Counted from the first letter of the stretch, positions 45,267 through 58,400 are shown. The stretch is DNA of 64,000 bases from Rhizopus arrhizus (GCA_024220505.1 JAKZZE010000020.1:496001-560000), one strand, 5' to 3'. Notes: a model not told the origin generated them from the sequence alone. Program-made: numbers and translations.

Positions 45267-47911
45267 TTATTCTTTTGATGTTGCATTCAGCGGGAATTGG
45301 TTTTCGACTAATTTGGATTCAAAATCGAGACGAAGAGCCAGTATCTTTTTTACTTCATTTACAGTCAACCGCCAATTGATTGGACTTGACTTAGTACCCC
45401 AAAGGTCATATATTTCAGAAGGCTATGATTAGAGAATATAAGCATTTTTATCGTGAATTCTCTTGTTATTTTACCTCTTCAAAATTAAGTATAATAGACA
45501 TTTGGTTTAAACGAGTGAATTTATCTCGAGGTAACCATTCAGTGATGGATGACAGATAAAGAATAATGGATCGTAAATCTTTATCAAATCTGAGTGCACC
45601 GTATTGATTAAACCTTGTCTGAACCACAATTCTTTCCCACTGAGCAGTAATCACATCCAGCAATAAGCTGATGAGCGTATTGAAATTATTCTCGGTTAAT
45701 GTACGCTTATAGACTTGTATCAAACGACCAAATCCTTGTCTAAATCGCTTTATAAATCTTTCTTCAATATCCGCTTCATTGTATTCATCTTCCTCAAGCA
45801 CATATTTCACTTCTCTGTATGATTCTTGATATAAAGGTCGAATACGAGGCTTCAATATTTGATTCACCAATTGCTCAATACCATGCTTTTTTATTATTAT
45901 TGTTAATCATCCATTCTCTTCCTTTTCAATCATTTATTTACCTTGAGTAATTGATTGAATTTATCTGCTATTCCTTCAAATTTGTCAATCGAAGCAGTGA
46001 CCCTCATCACATCATTTTCTTCATCCAACCAAATTCCGTTTGTGATATCCGGCTGCAACTCCTTTGCTAAGCGGTGGGTATAATCGATGCTGACATCCAA
46101 ATTATTCAAAACAACCATGTAATTCACCTTGGCCATCTCGATCGCTCTTTCTGCATTTCTTCCTGTGGTATCATGAGCCGTAAAGACAGTCGACATTCTT
46201 GTTTGAAAGTGAGCCAAGTACTGACTTTCGAGTGCTTTAAGTAAATTGCGCACGGTGGAAGAGATGATGTCTGGATCAGAGGCAGACAATGTACGTTTTA
46301 ATATGGTCTTGAGAATGAAAAAGACATCATCGACGCAGGTAGAGGATACATGCTGTGCAGAAGTATCAAAATCATCGAGTTGAATCGCTTTATTGACACT
46401 TTTCTTTAGTAGATACTCGTCAATCACAAGGTAAGAGTTCATTAATTCCTTGACGCGTTTTGTGAGTCCAGAGGAAAGCAACAGTCCGTTAGTTCCGTAG
46501 AATCGACCTTCTTTTCCCTTCAAGACCAGTGCTTTTTCATCTGAAGCAAGTACATCCATCTCATCATTGGCTCTTTCATTCATAAAACCATTGAATAGTA
46601 CCATACGCTGACTGATTAAGGAAAGTTCATATAGATTGGCATCCAACTGGCGTGGATCAACAAGTGAATTGTTACTACTGTCGCTGGCATCATTTTGATT
46701 CGACAAAGAGGGATTGGGTGATGATCTGATTGGGGTGTTGCTGTTTCGCAGCATGGTAATCATCAAGCATTGTATTTCGACAAGCTATAGCACGATCAGC
46801 ATCATCTCACACGAGTTATACTTTACCTTTGATTCAAGCTTACGCGTCTGTAAAAAGCGGTCCAGTATAGCAATACCCTGTTTATCCCCCTCCTCTTGTA
46901 ATCTCTGAATCACACGCAACATCTTTCCTTTCCCATAATGCATTTCAACCAAAGGTTGATGCTGATCGATAATAACAGCAATGTTTTCAAATAATCTTGT
47001 TAATGCATCGGCAAAATAGGTAGGTGCAGTGACTGATATCCTGTTTAGTTCCTTTCATAAAGATAATATAATGCTCTTGTACCTAATCCCTGACTTATTT
47101 CATCGGCGCATCGAGATTTAATGATATTGCAAACAAATCTTGAATATTGATCGAGTCCTTCCGTTTGACAATTGATCAAAGGAAACAATTTGAAATAGCG
47201 TGTAATATCCGCTTGATTTCGTTCTGCTACAGCAGCGTCAAATCGTTGACTAAATATGTCAAACAAACTTGACTTTGCATCAGCTAATGTCTTTTCTGGA
47301 TGATCAGGATTCTCAGATGTAGGCTACAAAGTACATCAGTCAATGTGTCTTGTTCATATAAAAAAAAAAAAAACTTGCCACTGTGTATTCAGCAAGAGAA
47401 CCTTTCAAGATGGATACGTCTATTTTGGTGGCTCTTTGTAATAAAACGGCAGCTTGATCATACTCCTTCTTTTGCATGGCCTCGTTTAAACCGGCCACAC
47501 AAAACTTCAGTTCCTGAACATTTTCTACATGTTGAATAGCCATCTTTGCTCGCGATTGCTCTTTATCGAGCTGTCGCACTTTATCACTAATCATTTCAGC
47601 TAAGCGAGCTGCTTCATTCACTGTAGTTGTAAATTGGCCGGCATTTGTTTTTATTAAATCAAGTTGAGATCTAACATTCACAGATTAAAAAAGGGTGAAT
47701 AAATAAAAGTTGAATGTATATTTTACTTGACAGCTTTAAATGTGTTTAGAGAATTATCGAGCTGATATTCTTGTTTTAATAATTCATCAAGTGAGGCATC
47801 TATTTGGTTTTCTTGCTCATCTAATAATCGAAGACTTTCTCTAATTTCGTCAATATCAATCAAGTTTTCAAAATTGGAATCTGATGTATTGGTTGAAATA
47901 GCAATTGGCAT
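45267..47911 (-). CDS. COG4: Conserved oligomeric Golgi complex subunit 4 (COG4)
   Basis: At least seven exons. The N-terminal coiled coil (LIDIDEIRESLRLLDEQEN; EMISDKVRQLDKEQSRAKM) is followed by HVENVQELKFCVAGLNEAM, AAVLLQRATKID and DITRYFKLFPLINCQTEGLD then QYSRFVCN. The C-terminal helical domain includes YGTNGLLLSSGLTKRVKELM, STCVDDVFFILKTILKRTLS, RFRQGFGRLIQVYKRTLTEN and AQWERIVVQTRFNQYGALRF then DKDLRSIILYL, which match COG4 of other eukaryotes. About 740 residues is typical. COG4 is a lobe A subunit of the tether for retrograde intra-Golgi vesicles and binds SNARE/Sly1. The start at 47911 sits 9 bp from a T44 run on the coding strand. Confidence 0.95.
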
Positions 47912-47919
47912 CTTTTTGG

Positions 47920-47963
<44 letters not shown>
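47920..47963 (-). promoter_or_regulatory. T44 tract (A44 on plus strand) next to the COG4 start
   Basis: Forty-four consecutive A on the plus strand end only 8 bases upstream of the COG4 ATG. The tract is probably part of the leader or core promoter. The role is inferred from the recurrent position of such tracts in this window. Confidence 0.4.
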
Positions 47964-47965
<2 letters not shown>

Positions 47966-48907
47966 AAACAGAAAAAAAGATGGAAACTGTCTCAGTTATG
48001 CAAACTAGTGTAACTAAACTTCATGCCCCAGATAATTTATTGACAGTATTGGGATTTTAAATTGATTTTTGTTTTTGGATAGGATATGTGATTGTGTTTG
48101 AGAGGTAGCCCTATACTTGATCAACAAAAGATGAGAGGAAATTGACATGATCTATTGACATTCATTATGTAAGCAATGGATAGCGCGCAGAAAGCAATTT
48201 ATGCGATGAACCTTGATGCATACGATCTACTAGACCTATCTACCTTACAAAGACAACTCATTTTAAAAAAGCTTTCTTTTTTAATCACCAGCTATGTCCT
48301 TCTAATTTCTCTCTTATTCATCTACAATGCCCTTCTCTTTTATAGACCGAGTGTATTTTTAAGCATCATACCAAAATAAACGAGAAAAGTCAAATAATAA
48401 AGCAGTACTATCTCAAGACACAGAATGAACTTATCATTTGAACAATTCAGTGGACAACTTTAGGATCCTGCAGGGTTTTGAAGAAAGGAAGCCAGGCGTG
48501 GTACGTTTATCAAAGTTGGGCTTGATAGCAAAAGACTTATTCAATCATTGTCTGACATGCCGCTCAGTATTGCAGGGACAGGATAGGCCGAATGGCAGCA
48601 ATGAGATGAAAGATGCTTGTTGATCTCTTTAGTGATTTTTTCACTGCTTTATCAGATTTGATATACTTTAGCATGCTGCTTATGACCATAAGCTGTTTTA
48701 ACTGTGACTTGTATGGAAATCACGGGAATCACAAGGAAAGAGACGGGTAAAATTTAAAGAAGTCTGTCTTGATAAAAGAGATTGAATGATTTTCCGAGCT
48801 ATTCATCTCGTGTTTAAGAAAAGCTTTAATTTATTTCTATAAATGGGGAAGTGGAACTAGTTTCTATAAATGCTTTGGATGAGAGATGCAACTTGGGAAA
48901 TAATAAT
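47964..48907. other. Spacer with a small possible membrane-peptide ORF
   Basis: A plus-strand ORF at 48176-48379 (67 codons) starts MDSAQKAIYAMNLDAYDLLD and ends with a hydrophobic helix (FLITSYVLLISLLFIYNALL). It has a true ATG but no recognised relative. A second open stretch (48438-48623) reads like protein without a known domain. Both may be gene remnants. Confidence 0.3.
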
Positions 48908-49927
48908 TTAAAGTTGAACAAATTGTTGCTGCTGACGATCCAAGAAGAGATTATACCAACCCTTGAATTGTTCAAGTACAACAAATGTAATGATCGTTTG
49001 AGGTCCTAAACGAATAAATGCTGGTGTCCAACCCTTGAAGAATGAAGGAATTCCTTCTGATTTAAACATTTGCTTCATAATAGCAGTGGATGACATTTTG
49101 TGGTCATTTGTACTAGCTGACATAATACGTGTTTTAATGACATCAACAGGTGAACATACAGTTGTAGCCACAAGACCCTATTAGAAAGAGAGATTAGATT
49201 TATAAGTAAATGATGATGATAACCTTACAGCAAGAACACTTGAAGAAAAGTGAAGTGTTAAACCATCCTGCATTGGAGTATAATTCAAGAGAACAGATTT
49301 GAACATATCGTAAGAAACACACTGTGATGAAGTCATCAAGATGGCGCGGTTGATATTAGGACCAATGCCACGGAAAAGGGCAGAGTAACCTTCCTCTCTC
49401 GAGATACGAACAATACCATCCAAAGCATGTTTATAGTTTCGACGTTGTTGAGGAGGTAATTGTCCATCATTTTGCATACGAACATTAATCACATCGCCTG
49501 GGTTACCGCATGCTCCACCTAAGGCACCAGCAATACTTGAACAAACCAAAAGTTCTCCCAAATTAGCTTCTAAAAAAAAAAAAAAAAAAAAAAAAAATCA
49601 GTGAGTCATTCAAAACTCAGATGAAAGCCTCTCGTCTAACTTACTCTTGTCTTTTGAGATCAGTTCCTTCAACTTTTCATAAACACCAAAACGAACTGTT
49701 GAATAAGTAGCTTGTCTTAAAATAGATGCAGAGAGACCAGCATATAATTTAAAGAACCCTTCATTTTGGGCAATTTTGACCATTGTAGAAAACATGCCCA
49801 ATTTTGCGTTGCCCTTTGTATTTTGAAGTCGAACTTTAGTTAAATCAAAGGGATGAACAACAACAGCTGCAACACATGAAGCTGCACCACCAAAATAGAA
49901 TGGATAAGATCGTTTTGTAGTTGCCAT
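48908..49927 (-). CDS. DIC1: Mitochondrial dicarboxylate carrier (Dic1-like)
   Basis: Three exons, the first intron containing an A/T run near 49572-49597. Three mitochondrial-carrier repeats carry the Px[D/E]xx[K/R] signatures HPFDLTKVR, NPGDVINVR and SPVDVIKTR. Each is followed by the odd-helix pattern and the second signature (YAGLSASILRQATYSTVRFG; FRGIGPNINRAILMTSSQC; FKGWTPAFIRLGPQTIITFV). The NPGDVINVRMQND block and RRNYKHALDGIVRI are typical of dicarboxylate carriers, which exchange malate or succinate for phosphate across the inner membrane. About 290 residues is standard. There is no cleavable presequence, as expected. Confidence 0.92.
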
Positions 49928-52447
49928 AGTGAACGTCTGGGAAAAAAAGGGTAAAAAGAAAAGAATTTTTTTTTTTTTTTTTTTTCAGGAGAAAACCCTT
50001 TTTTATTACAACAAATCTGAGATGGAAATGCTTTCACCCGGATTGATTAAAATATTAAATGATTTGATCCCATTTACTATTATCTTTTTTTAGAAATAAG
50101 AATGAGAAAGACACGTTATTTGATGATGACTGTGATTAATGATGTAGTTTATGAATTAACTTGAGCTATTTAATAATAAAGATCTCCAGTGTAGTTAGAT
50201 AAATAAAAAAGCAAGTATATACATAAAGATAACCTAGAATATCTCTTTTGTATATGCAGGGATAAGTAAAAAGGGATTTAAACATTCATTATTAAATGGA
50301 CTCAAGATAGTCAATAAAAAAGAAAGGAGGCTCTGTGTGACTCCATCGTTGTCGATCGGTTTACTTTTTTTTTTTTTAGTCAATAAAACAACACATTTTA
50401 ATGTCAAGTTTATGAATGTGTTTGTTGATAATTGACTATAGAGTATGCAGTATCCCTGAATATACAAATGAGTGTTCGTTCAGGATATACTTGTTGAGTA
50501 AATAAAAGAAAAGAGAGAGAGAGAGAAAGAGAGAATAAAGCAACTGATTGATTTTATAAATAAATTCATTTCTATCTATCACTATTCATATTTGTCCATA
50601 TAGATTAATAAGGATGTTGTTTGAGTACAATTCATTCATTATTATTATGAAATAATTAATAAATACAAGATAGTATCATTAATAAGATGTTTGAGTCACT
50701 TGGATCTTTAATCAACCAAAGAAAATCGACTTTTCAATGTTGAATATATATTTTGTTATTGATTCAAAATGTAAAGTTGGCTATTCTAATTTACTATTAA
50801 AGGTCTGCAACAAAAAAATTCCTCTATCAAAGAATGTCAATCGAACGACAAAGTCGTTAAGTTTCAAATCGCTAGAATCAATCAAATTGAATGTGTGTGT
50901 GTTTTTCTTTCAATAGTCTAAAGCTCCATGCTATTTGAGAAAAGCACTTGAGCATTTTCTATCTTTTTTCTAAATATAAAAATAATGAACGCCTTGTCTT
51001 GAGTCAACTAATATTTCAAATTTGGATAAAGGCTTACATTATTTATGCCGTTTATCTGGCAATAACAAAACACTAAAGACAATAGCAACTAGTTCAATCC
51101 TCGTATAAGCTTACTTTATCAGCCCATCAGCTTGATACTAGCTTTGAAGATTAAATAAAACAAAAAAAAAGAAAAAGAGGTTACAAGAATCGAGAGTTGT
51201 CGTATGAATTCCATCATACAATAAAGGTCACAGTGTATATCAGCAAGTGTAATCATATGTCTTGTTATAAAGATGGTTGTCAGTTATAGAACAGTATTTA
51301 TAAATGTTCTATTTTAACCAGTATTATTCTTTCTGCTCCATGGCATATATAACAGCTTGAATCGCTCTGATTCGATATGTACAAGATTATATTTTTTTTT
51401 TTTTAATATATAAGGAGCCGAAGCTTAGGTTTTGTTTTTGGCTTTTGTGTGTTACAGATGAGAGGATGAAAAACGATATGAATAAAACTTTGGGCTGAAA
51501 CTAATCCAATAACTAGTGTGGAAGTGCACAATGTAAGTAACCATTTAGATTACATTATTTCTAGAAAGTAATTCCGCGTTTTTATAAATTTTATAATGTA
51601 ATCAATATATAAAGGCTATAAATCGATGCAACACTTATCCCTAAAAATAATATATGCTGTTTTATGTTTACTTTAAAATATTTTAGAAGTGCACATTGTT
51701 CTGTGTGTGTGTGTGTGTGTGTAAACAGATCCTTTTTTGGTATATTTTGTTTTATCAGTGTGAACAGATCAATGTTGTATAATGTTTAGTGCTGTAATAG
51801 GAAATACAATATTTTTACTATTAAAATTCTTAATATATTTGCTTATACTTCATATAAGCATTAAAATAAAATAAAAATAAAAAAAAAAACTAAAACGATA
51901 ATAAACTTGCAAAGATCAACATAATCCTCAAAATAGGAAAAGATAATCAGTACGACGTTAGTGTCAAAATAACTATAAGAATTTATTTTATAAAAAAGGA
52001 ACTTTATCATATACCAAAGCATTGTAATATCAAACACAGAGACCATTGCTGTATAGCTCCCCTTCTCTTGTTATCAATATATTATACTTTGCGTGTGGAT
52101 AACTCATTAACCCCAATGTGGTTATTTCGGATACTAAAAGTTATTATACTTAATATAGTTTTATCTTTTTTTTACTATCAAGATCTTAAACTTCTTTTTT
52201 TAAAATTTGATGAAAGCTTTCTTAAGCAGCAATGATCTTTTTCTGTTTAAAAAGATGCCTGAGAAAATACGGTAGATCCAACGCGCAATAAAAAAAATAA
52301 ATAAAAAAAAGTCAAGAAACACGAACCAATAACAAAACGCTGGCTTTTTTTTTTCAAACCAAAGACAAAAAAATTTTATATAGGAAAAAAGGGGAGAAAG
52401 AAGCATCTTTTTTTTTTTCTATTATTATTTCCGAACCAAATTGAAAG
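49928..52447. other. 2.5 kb intergenic region, no gene recognised
   Basis: AT-rich throughout, with GA-rich (50508-50533) and TG (51702-51722) microsatellites and T runs. Short ORFs on either strand look like noncoding shadows. The last 100 bp form the promoter or leader of the CHD gene. Confidence 0.5.
51702..51722. repeat. (TG)n microsatellite
   Basis: About ten perfect TG units. Confidence 0.95.
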
Positions 52448-55400
52448 ATGGCTCAAAGAGATGTCTTTCAAAACTTTATGGCTTCGGCTGCTTACAATAA
52501 TCCGAATCAACAGCAGCAACAGCAGCAACAACAACAGCCACAACAATCTAATATGATGCCATATAATCCAAGTTATGTTGGGCTGGATTTTTTTTATCAA
52601 CAACAGATAACTAACGCACAACAACAACAACAACAACAGCAGCAGCAGCAGCAGCAACACCAGCACCAGCAACTGAATTATTTACAAGCCAATAATTTCC
52701 CGCAGCAGCAGCAGCAGCAACAAATCCGTTACCCTGCTGTTTATAATAATTACTCTCAACAAGCTAGACCTCCGTTACCACAGCAACAGCAACAGCCACA
52801 ACAACCTGTGTCTCCGATGGTAATGAACGGTTTATTGGGCAATACGAACCCCTCTTTAATGTATCAGCAGCAGCAGTCCATGCTGAATCAAATGTCAGCA
52901 CGACAACAAAACCCTCAGCAGTTTATGAATTCTTTCCCACAACCCCAACAGCAGCAAGCTTTTATTCAACAACAGGCCTATGCGCAACAGCAACTTTCTC
53001 CTCAAGCTATGCAAGCTTACCAGCAGCAACTTCAGCGACAGCAGCAACTTCAAAGGCAGCAATATCTAATGCAGTATCAACAACAGCAACAATACATTCA
53101 GCAGCAAAGGTCTATTGCAGAAATGAATGCAAGGCCCAAGCGTCCTACGAGAAATGCCACAAAGAAAAAACGGTTATATGAGGAGTCTTCTGAAGAGGAA
53201 GTGGATTTTGTAAGTTGATATAAATATGTGTGCGTGTGTATGTCTTAAAACTCAATGGTGTCTATTTATCTTTTATAGGCCGAAACTTCGGATGAAGAAG
53301 ACATTGCTCTTGAAAGCGATGACGATAGTCCAGTCAGACGTGGCAAAAAAAGCCAATCAGCCTCTGTTGATCCTGAGGAACCTGTGACGATTCCACTGGG
53401 TACAAAGGCATTTGAAAGAATATTGGATTACAGAAAGGATGAGGAGACAGGTGAAGAAGAATTGCTTATAAAGTATAAAAACACCAGTTTTCTTCACGTT
53501 GAATGGGTGCCTCTTGAGAATATCGAAAATGAACATTTGGGAAACACCGTGTCAAGAAATTTTTACAAAAATATCATGAAGAAGGCGGAAAAGGTGAAGA
53601 TTTCCAAGAATATCTAAAGGTAAGTACTGAGATGAATACAAGAAAAAGTTGAATTGAACGACGTGTGTGACAGATTGATCGCGTTGTGGATGATGGAGAA
53701 TTGGAGGATCCGGCTACGGGAGAAAACAAGATATATTATCTTGTTAAATGGAATGGAATGTTTTATGATGCAGCTACGTGGGAAACTGAAGAAGATGTTC
53801 GAAGGGTGGACAACGTCAAGTTGGAAGAATTCATCTCAAGGAAGCAAATTCCTCCTCATAAGCTTGCGCCCACACCTCAACGTCCAGACGTGACACGCTT
53901 TGTTCAATATGATTCCTCGCCTGTTTACAAATATGAAAACACGCTGCGTCCCTATCAATTGGAGGGTCTTAACTGGTTGAGATATTGTTACTACACTTTT
54001 AGATCCTGCATCTTGGCTGACGAAATGGGTTTGGGTAAAACTGTTCAATCTGTTGCTCTCTTGAATGATATCTATCATCACGTCGGCATTCGCGGCCCCT
54101 TCTTGATCGTCGCTCCACTGTCAACGATTCCTCACTGGACAAGAGCTTTTGGCGCTTGGACAGACTTGAACGTTGTAGATTACCGTGGTGGCAACATGGC
54201 TCGCAAGCTGATCATGGAAACCGAATTCAACTACCAAGACTTGGAAGGAAACCCTATCTCAGGAAAATACAAATTCGATGTTCTCATCACTACTTATGAG
54301 ATGGCTTCAGCAAGTGCGGCTATTTTGAAAGACATCCCCTGGCGTTGTGGTGTGTTTGATGAAGCTCATCGTTTAAAGAACAAGAATTCAAAGGTGTTGG
54401 AAGTCCTGCGTACATTTTACATTGATCACAAACTTCTATTGACAGGCACGCCCTTGCAAAACAATTTGGGTGAATTGTACAGCTTACTTCATTTTATGGC
54501 ACCTCATATATATGACGATGAAAACTATTTCTTCAGCGAATACGGTAATTTGAGCTCGGCTCATGAAGTCGAAAAGCTCCAGGCTCTTTTGAAGCCCATC
54601 ATGTTGCGTCGTTTCAAGGAAGATGTCGAAAAGACGATTCCAGTCAAAGAAGAAACTGTCATTGAAGTAGAATTAACCAACCCTCAAAAGAAATGGTATC
54701 GTGCTATTTTAGAAAAGAACTTTACTTTCTTGAAAAGAGGATTAAAAAGTAAGTTGTATGCAAAAGAAGGAAAGACTTGTGAAAGAAGTGTGTTTTAAAC
54801 TCGGTTTTTTCTTTATTAGATAACAAGGACATGCCTCATCTTCGTAACATCATGATGCAGCTTCGTAAATGCTGTATCCATCCTTATTTATTAGAAGGCG
54901 TAGAAGAAGTAATCACATCCGAATGTAATGCAAGAAGTCATCAAGAGCAATTCAACTGTCTCGTTCAATCCTCTGGTAAACTTGTGTTGATTGACAAACT
55001 ATTGAGGAAATTGATTCTTGGAAACCACAAAGTATTAATCTTTTCCCAATTCACGAGTTGTTTGGATATCTTGGCTGATTATCTTCGTGGACGTAATTAT
55101 GCTTATGAGCGCATTGATGGTAGTATTCCTGGCGACCAGCGTCAAGCGGCCATTGATCGTTTCTCAACCCTCCCTATTGAAGAATCCTTTGTCTTTTTAC
55201 TTTGTACAAGAGCAGGTGGTGTTGGTATCAATTTGACTGTAAGTTACATATTTTTTTATTCTTTGGTTGAAACATCTCTTGTTATTTACACCTCCATGTA
55301 TATAGGCTGCAGATACTTGTATTATCTTTGATAGTGATTGGAATCCTCAAAATGATTTACAAGCACAAGCCAGATGTCACCGTATTGGTCAAACAAAGCC

Positions 55401-57313
55401 TGTTCAGATTTATCGTTTAATCTGTGCAAACACTTATGAAAAGGACATGTTTGATCGTGCTGGTATGAAGCTCGGTTTGGATAAGGCCGTGATGGGTCAA
55501 CATGATGATGGCAACTCCAATAAGACATCCGAATTAAACAGACAAGAGATTGAAGATTTATTGAAGAAGGGTGCCTACGGTGCCATGCTGAACGACGAGG
55601 AAAGTGCCAAGTTTTGTGAAGAAGACATTGACCAGATCTTGGAAAGACGTACCAAGGTCATTCGACATGAAGGTAACGAAAAAGGCTCTGTGTTCTCCAA
55701 GGCCACCTTCTCTGCTGCCGACGAGGACAATTTGGGTGTTGAGCTGGATGACCCTGACTTTTGGGAAAAATGGGCTGCCAAGGCCCAGATTGATACATCA
55801 GAGACACCAGATGAAAACACGCTGATCATCAAGCACTCTCGAAGAAGACGCCAGGTTCAACGCTTTGGTTCACGTTCTGGAGATGGATCCTATTCTTCAA
55901 ATGACAATGATTCAGATGCTGCTTATGAGGATGAAGATGAATCCAAACCTTCTCGACGCGGTCGTGGTGAGCAGCCTCGTCTTTGGACACTCTCAGAAAA
56001 AACAAAGTATGAGAGAAAACTCATGATTTTCGGTTACGGAAGCTGGGATCTTATGGCTGCATACTTTCCTCGTCGATCTGAGAAAGACCTTAAGGCTGTG
56101 ACAAGAGCACTCATGCGAAAAGCATTGTCTGCCGTTGGTAAAGGCAATGAAGAAGACCGCAAGTTGATAGAGGACATTGAAGAGATCTTGAAAAAGGACT
56201 CTCGTGATGAAGCAAGAAAATATGATACGATCCCTTATACTGGCGCAACAAAGAAGCAAATTGCCGAATATCAATCTTTCTTATCTCCCCCAGATTACGC
56301 TGACCACATTGAACGCAAAGGTAAAAATAATGGCATGTGTGTGTATTTAAGGCATGAAGCTAACGTGCTCTTTAGGTCGCAACGTATTGCTTCGTATTCA
56401 AATGCTCAACATTATTCGTGACAAGATTGTACCTAGTGATTGGGAAGAAGCCAAAAAGTTAGAAATTCCTCGTGTGACAGGTTCGCCACCTGCTTCCTGG
56501 TGGAAAGCAGATGAAGATCGTGATTTACTGTTGGGTATCTTGAAACACGGCTATCAGCAATATCTTGCTATTCGAAACGATCCCGAATTTTGCTTTTACG
56601 GTAAAAAATACGATGATAGTCAATCAGATGGTGTGGATGATGACGAATCAAAGAACGAAGATGCGCTTGAGACCGAGGAAAAGAAACCGATAGCTTTTGG
56701 CACAAAGGAAGAGGATAGTGACTATGAGGAAAAGAACGAAGATGAAACAGACGAAGAAGAATATGCTGGTGACAATAAGCCTGAGGTTTTTGTTTGGCCA
56801 TCTAAAGCCGATATTGGTATGCGTCTTCGTCGTATCATTGCTGCTTTTGTCAGAGAACGTGCCAGCACCACTCGTAAAAGACGAACACGTGAAGGACCCG
56901 GTCGACAACGATCAAGACAACCCGCCCAGAGACAGCGCGGTCAGGGTGCTGGTCGCCGAACAAAGAAACGTAAGGTCGATGAAGCTGAAACTGAAGTGAA
57001 GGATGCATCTGAAGAACAATCACCTGAAGGTGATGCATCAACGGAAATGAGCTTGATTGATCCTGTAGAAAAGAAGGAGGAGGAGTCAGTGAAAGCAGAG
57101 CAGCATCTACCTAAAGAGGAACCACACCAGTTGGATGGAACAATAGAGCAGCCTTTGGTAGAAAAAAGAGAAGAAATGACTCATTTAGACATGAAGGAAG
57201 AACCAGTCCTTGCTTCTGTTGCTGCCCCTTTGTCTGTAGAACAAAATACAGAATATACGCCTTTACAAGAACAGGCTCCTGAGTCCAGTATGTTAAATCA
57301 GGATGTTGCATAA
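52448..57313 (+). CDS. CHD chromatin remodeler of the CHD6-9/Kismet-like subfamily
   Basis: Six exons (52448-53209, 53279-53619, 53674-54748, 54820-55238, 55306-56320, 56376-57313). After a 220-residue Gln-rich region come tandem chromodomains ([34 protein letters not shown]). The SNF2 ATPase follows, with [45 protein letters not shown] and [13 protein letters not shown]. Subfamily III marks follow: [45 protein letters not shown], then SANT/SLIDE-like parts with [20 protein letters not shown] and [19 protein letters not shown]. It would slide nucleosomes at active chromatin. Between the chromodomains the family-like sequence [17 protein letters not shown] lies one base out of frame (near 53536), implying a frameshift, a sequence error, or use of an alternative donor at 53594. 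Confidence 0.88.
52515..53110 (+). repeat. CAA/CAG repeat tracts encoding poly-Gln in the CHD gene
   Basis: Several mixed CAA/CAG runs of up to about 14 Gln codons. The mix of the two codons suggests selection for Gln, or old interrupted expansions, rather than a pure microsatellite. Confidence 0.9.
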
Positions 57314-58188
57314 TTTCATTTTTGATTTTAAATAGCTACTTCCCTTTTTTTATTTTAAAAATAACACAATTATTTAAACTGTGCCTTCCTCCTTTTTTAT
57401 TTTTCTTTGTGGATGAAACAAAGGTGCAGAGTTGTATACAGAATAAGAAAAAAAAAATGAACTTTTGTTTATTAATAAAAAAAAATGCATATACTTTAGA
57501 TAATATAATGATTTTTGTCCTGTTTAGATCTTTGATTGGCATTACGTTAGTTTGTCATAGAATAAAGCTAAAGTTAGTCTTGTTTCAGAAAGCTATTTCA
57601 AGGCAATTATATTGAGCCTTCAAGTCACAAACACTTTATTGTTGTTAATTTCAAGTGGAAAAGATATAAAGAGATGTCCAACAAGAACCTTCACTCCTGT
57701 AATGCGTAGAACATGCTATTTGAACAAGGAAATATAACAACGCAGCTGAAATATGAAAGTCGGGACTCCCATTTACAATGCTGTTATCCACTTCTTTGTC
57801 TATTCTGGCCCTATTGACTTTAAATACTTAATATCATATAACTTTGCCCTACCATACAAGTACCGCACAGGATATATCCTTGATCATGTATATACTCTGT
57901 GGATAAATACCCAACGTATTTAACCAACCGCTTGCACCATCCTTTATGAACCTAACTACCTACTTCATACAAAGGATCCGCCTATGCCGCCAGCTCATCT
58001 CGGGCAAAGGCTCTTCGATTGGCTCCCCTCTCCTTCCTTTAACTTGTGTGTTTTCTACCGAATCCATTATTTCATCACCCCGTATCATTTTTATCTTTTT
58101 TTATATCTTCTTCGGGAGAAAGCGATATATACATTGAATACCATACGCCTAAATGGGGTTTATTTTAAATAACGTTATCTGTTTAAAC

Positions 58189-58400
58189 GTATGAAACAGT
58201 GACTTATAAAAATACAAAAGACATTAACATAGAGAACCGTAAGCAGATATTTTTAATAGTTCTTTCTGGATTTGATTGATGACAATCTCATCCAACACAG
58301 GACTCTGTTCAAATAATTATTGTCAGTGAGCTTTCCGTATAAATTGGATGATTGTAGCAAAAAATCATATATTGTAAACTTGTCATAATAATGTAAGATG
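58189..58400 (-). repeat. Dispersed repeat, copy 2 (decayed 3' gene end)
   Basis: Partner of 39257-39473, same orientation relative to the window. On the minus strand it encodes a variant of the same terminal peptide (SPVLDEIVINQIQKELLKIS) and a stop. Differences are scattered substitutions and small indels, as expected for old copies. Confidence 0.75.

Noticed and set aside
8868..48290. A ~21-bp string TTTAAAAAAGCTTTCTTTTTTA found near 8870 and near 48265
   Set aside because: Low-complexity A/T-rich palindrome-like string; flanks do not align, so coincidence is likely.
50508..50533. GA-rich microsatellite, as well as similar GA/CT runs near 18165 and 31395
   Set aside because: Simple slippage repeats without further structure.
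53594..53619. Treating GTGAAG at 53594 as the normal CHD donor so that no frameshift exists
   Set aside because: It would remove family-like residues that end exactly at a better donor (GTAAGT at 53620); kept only as an alternative.
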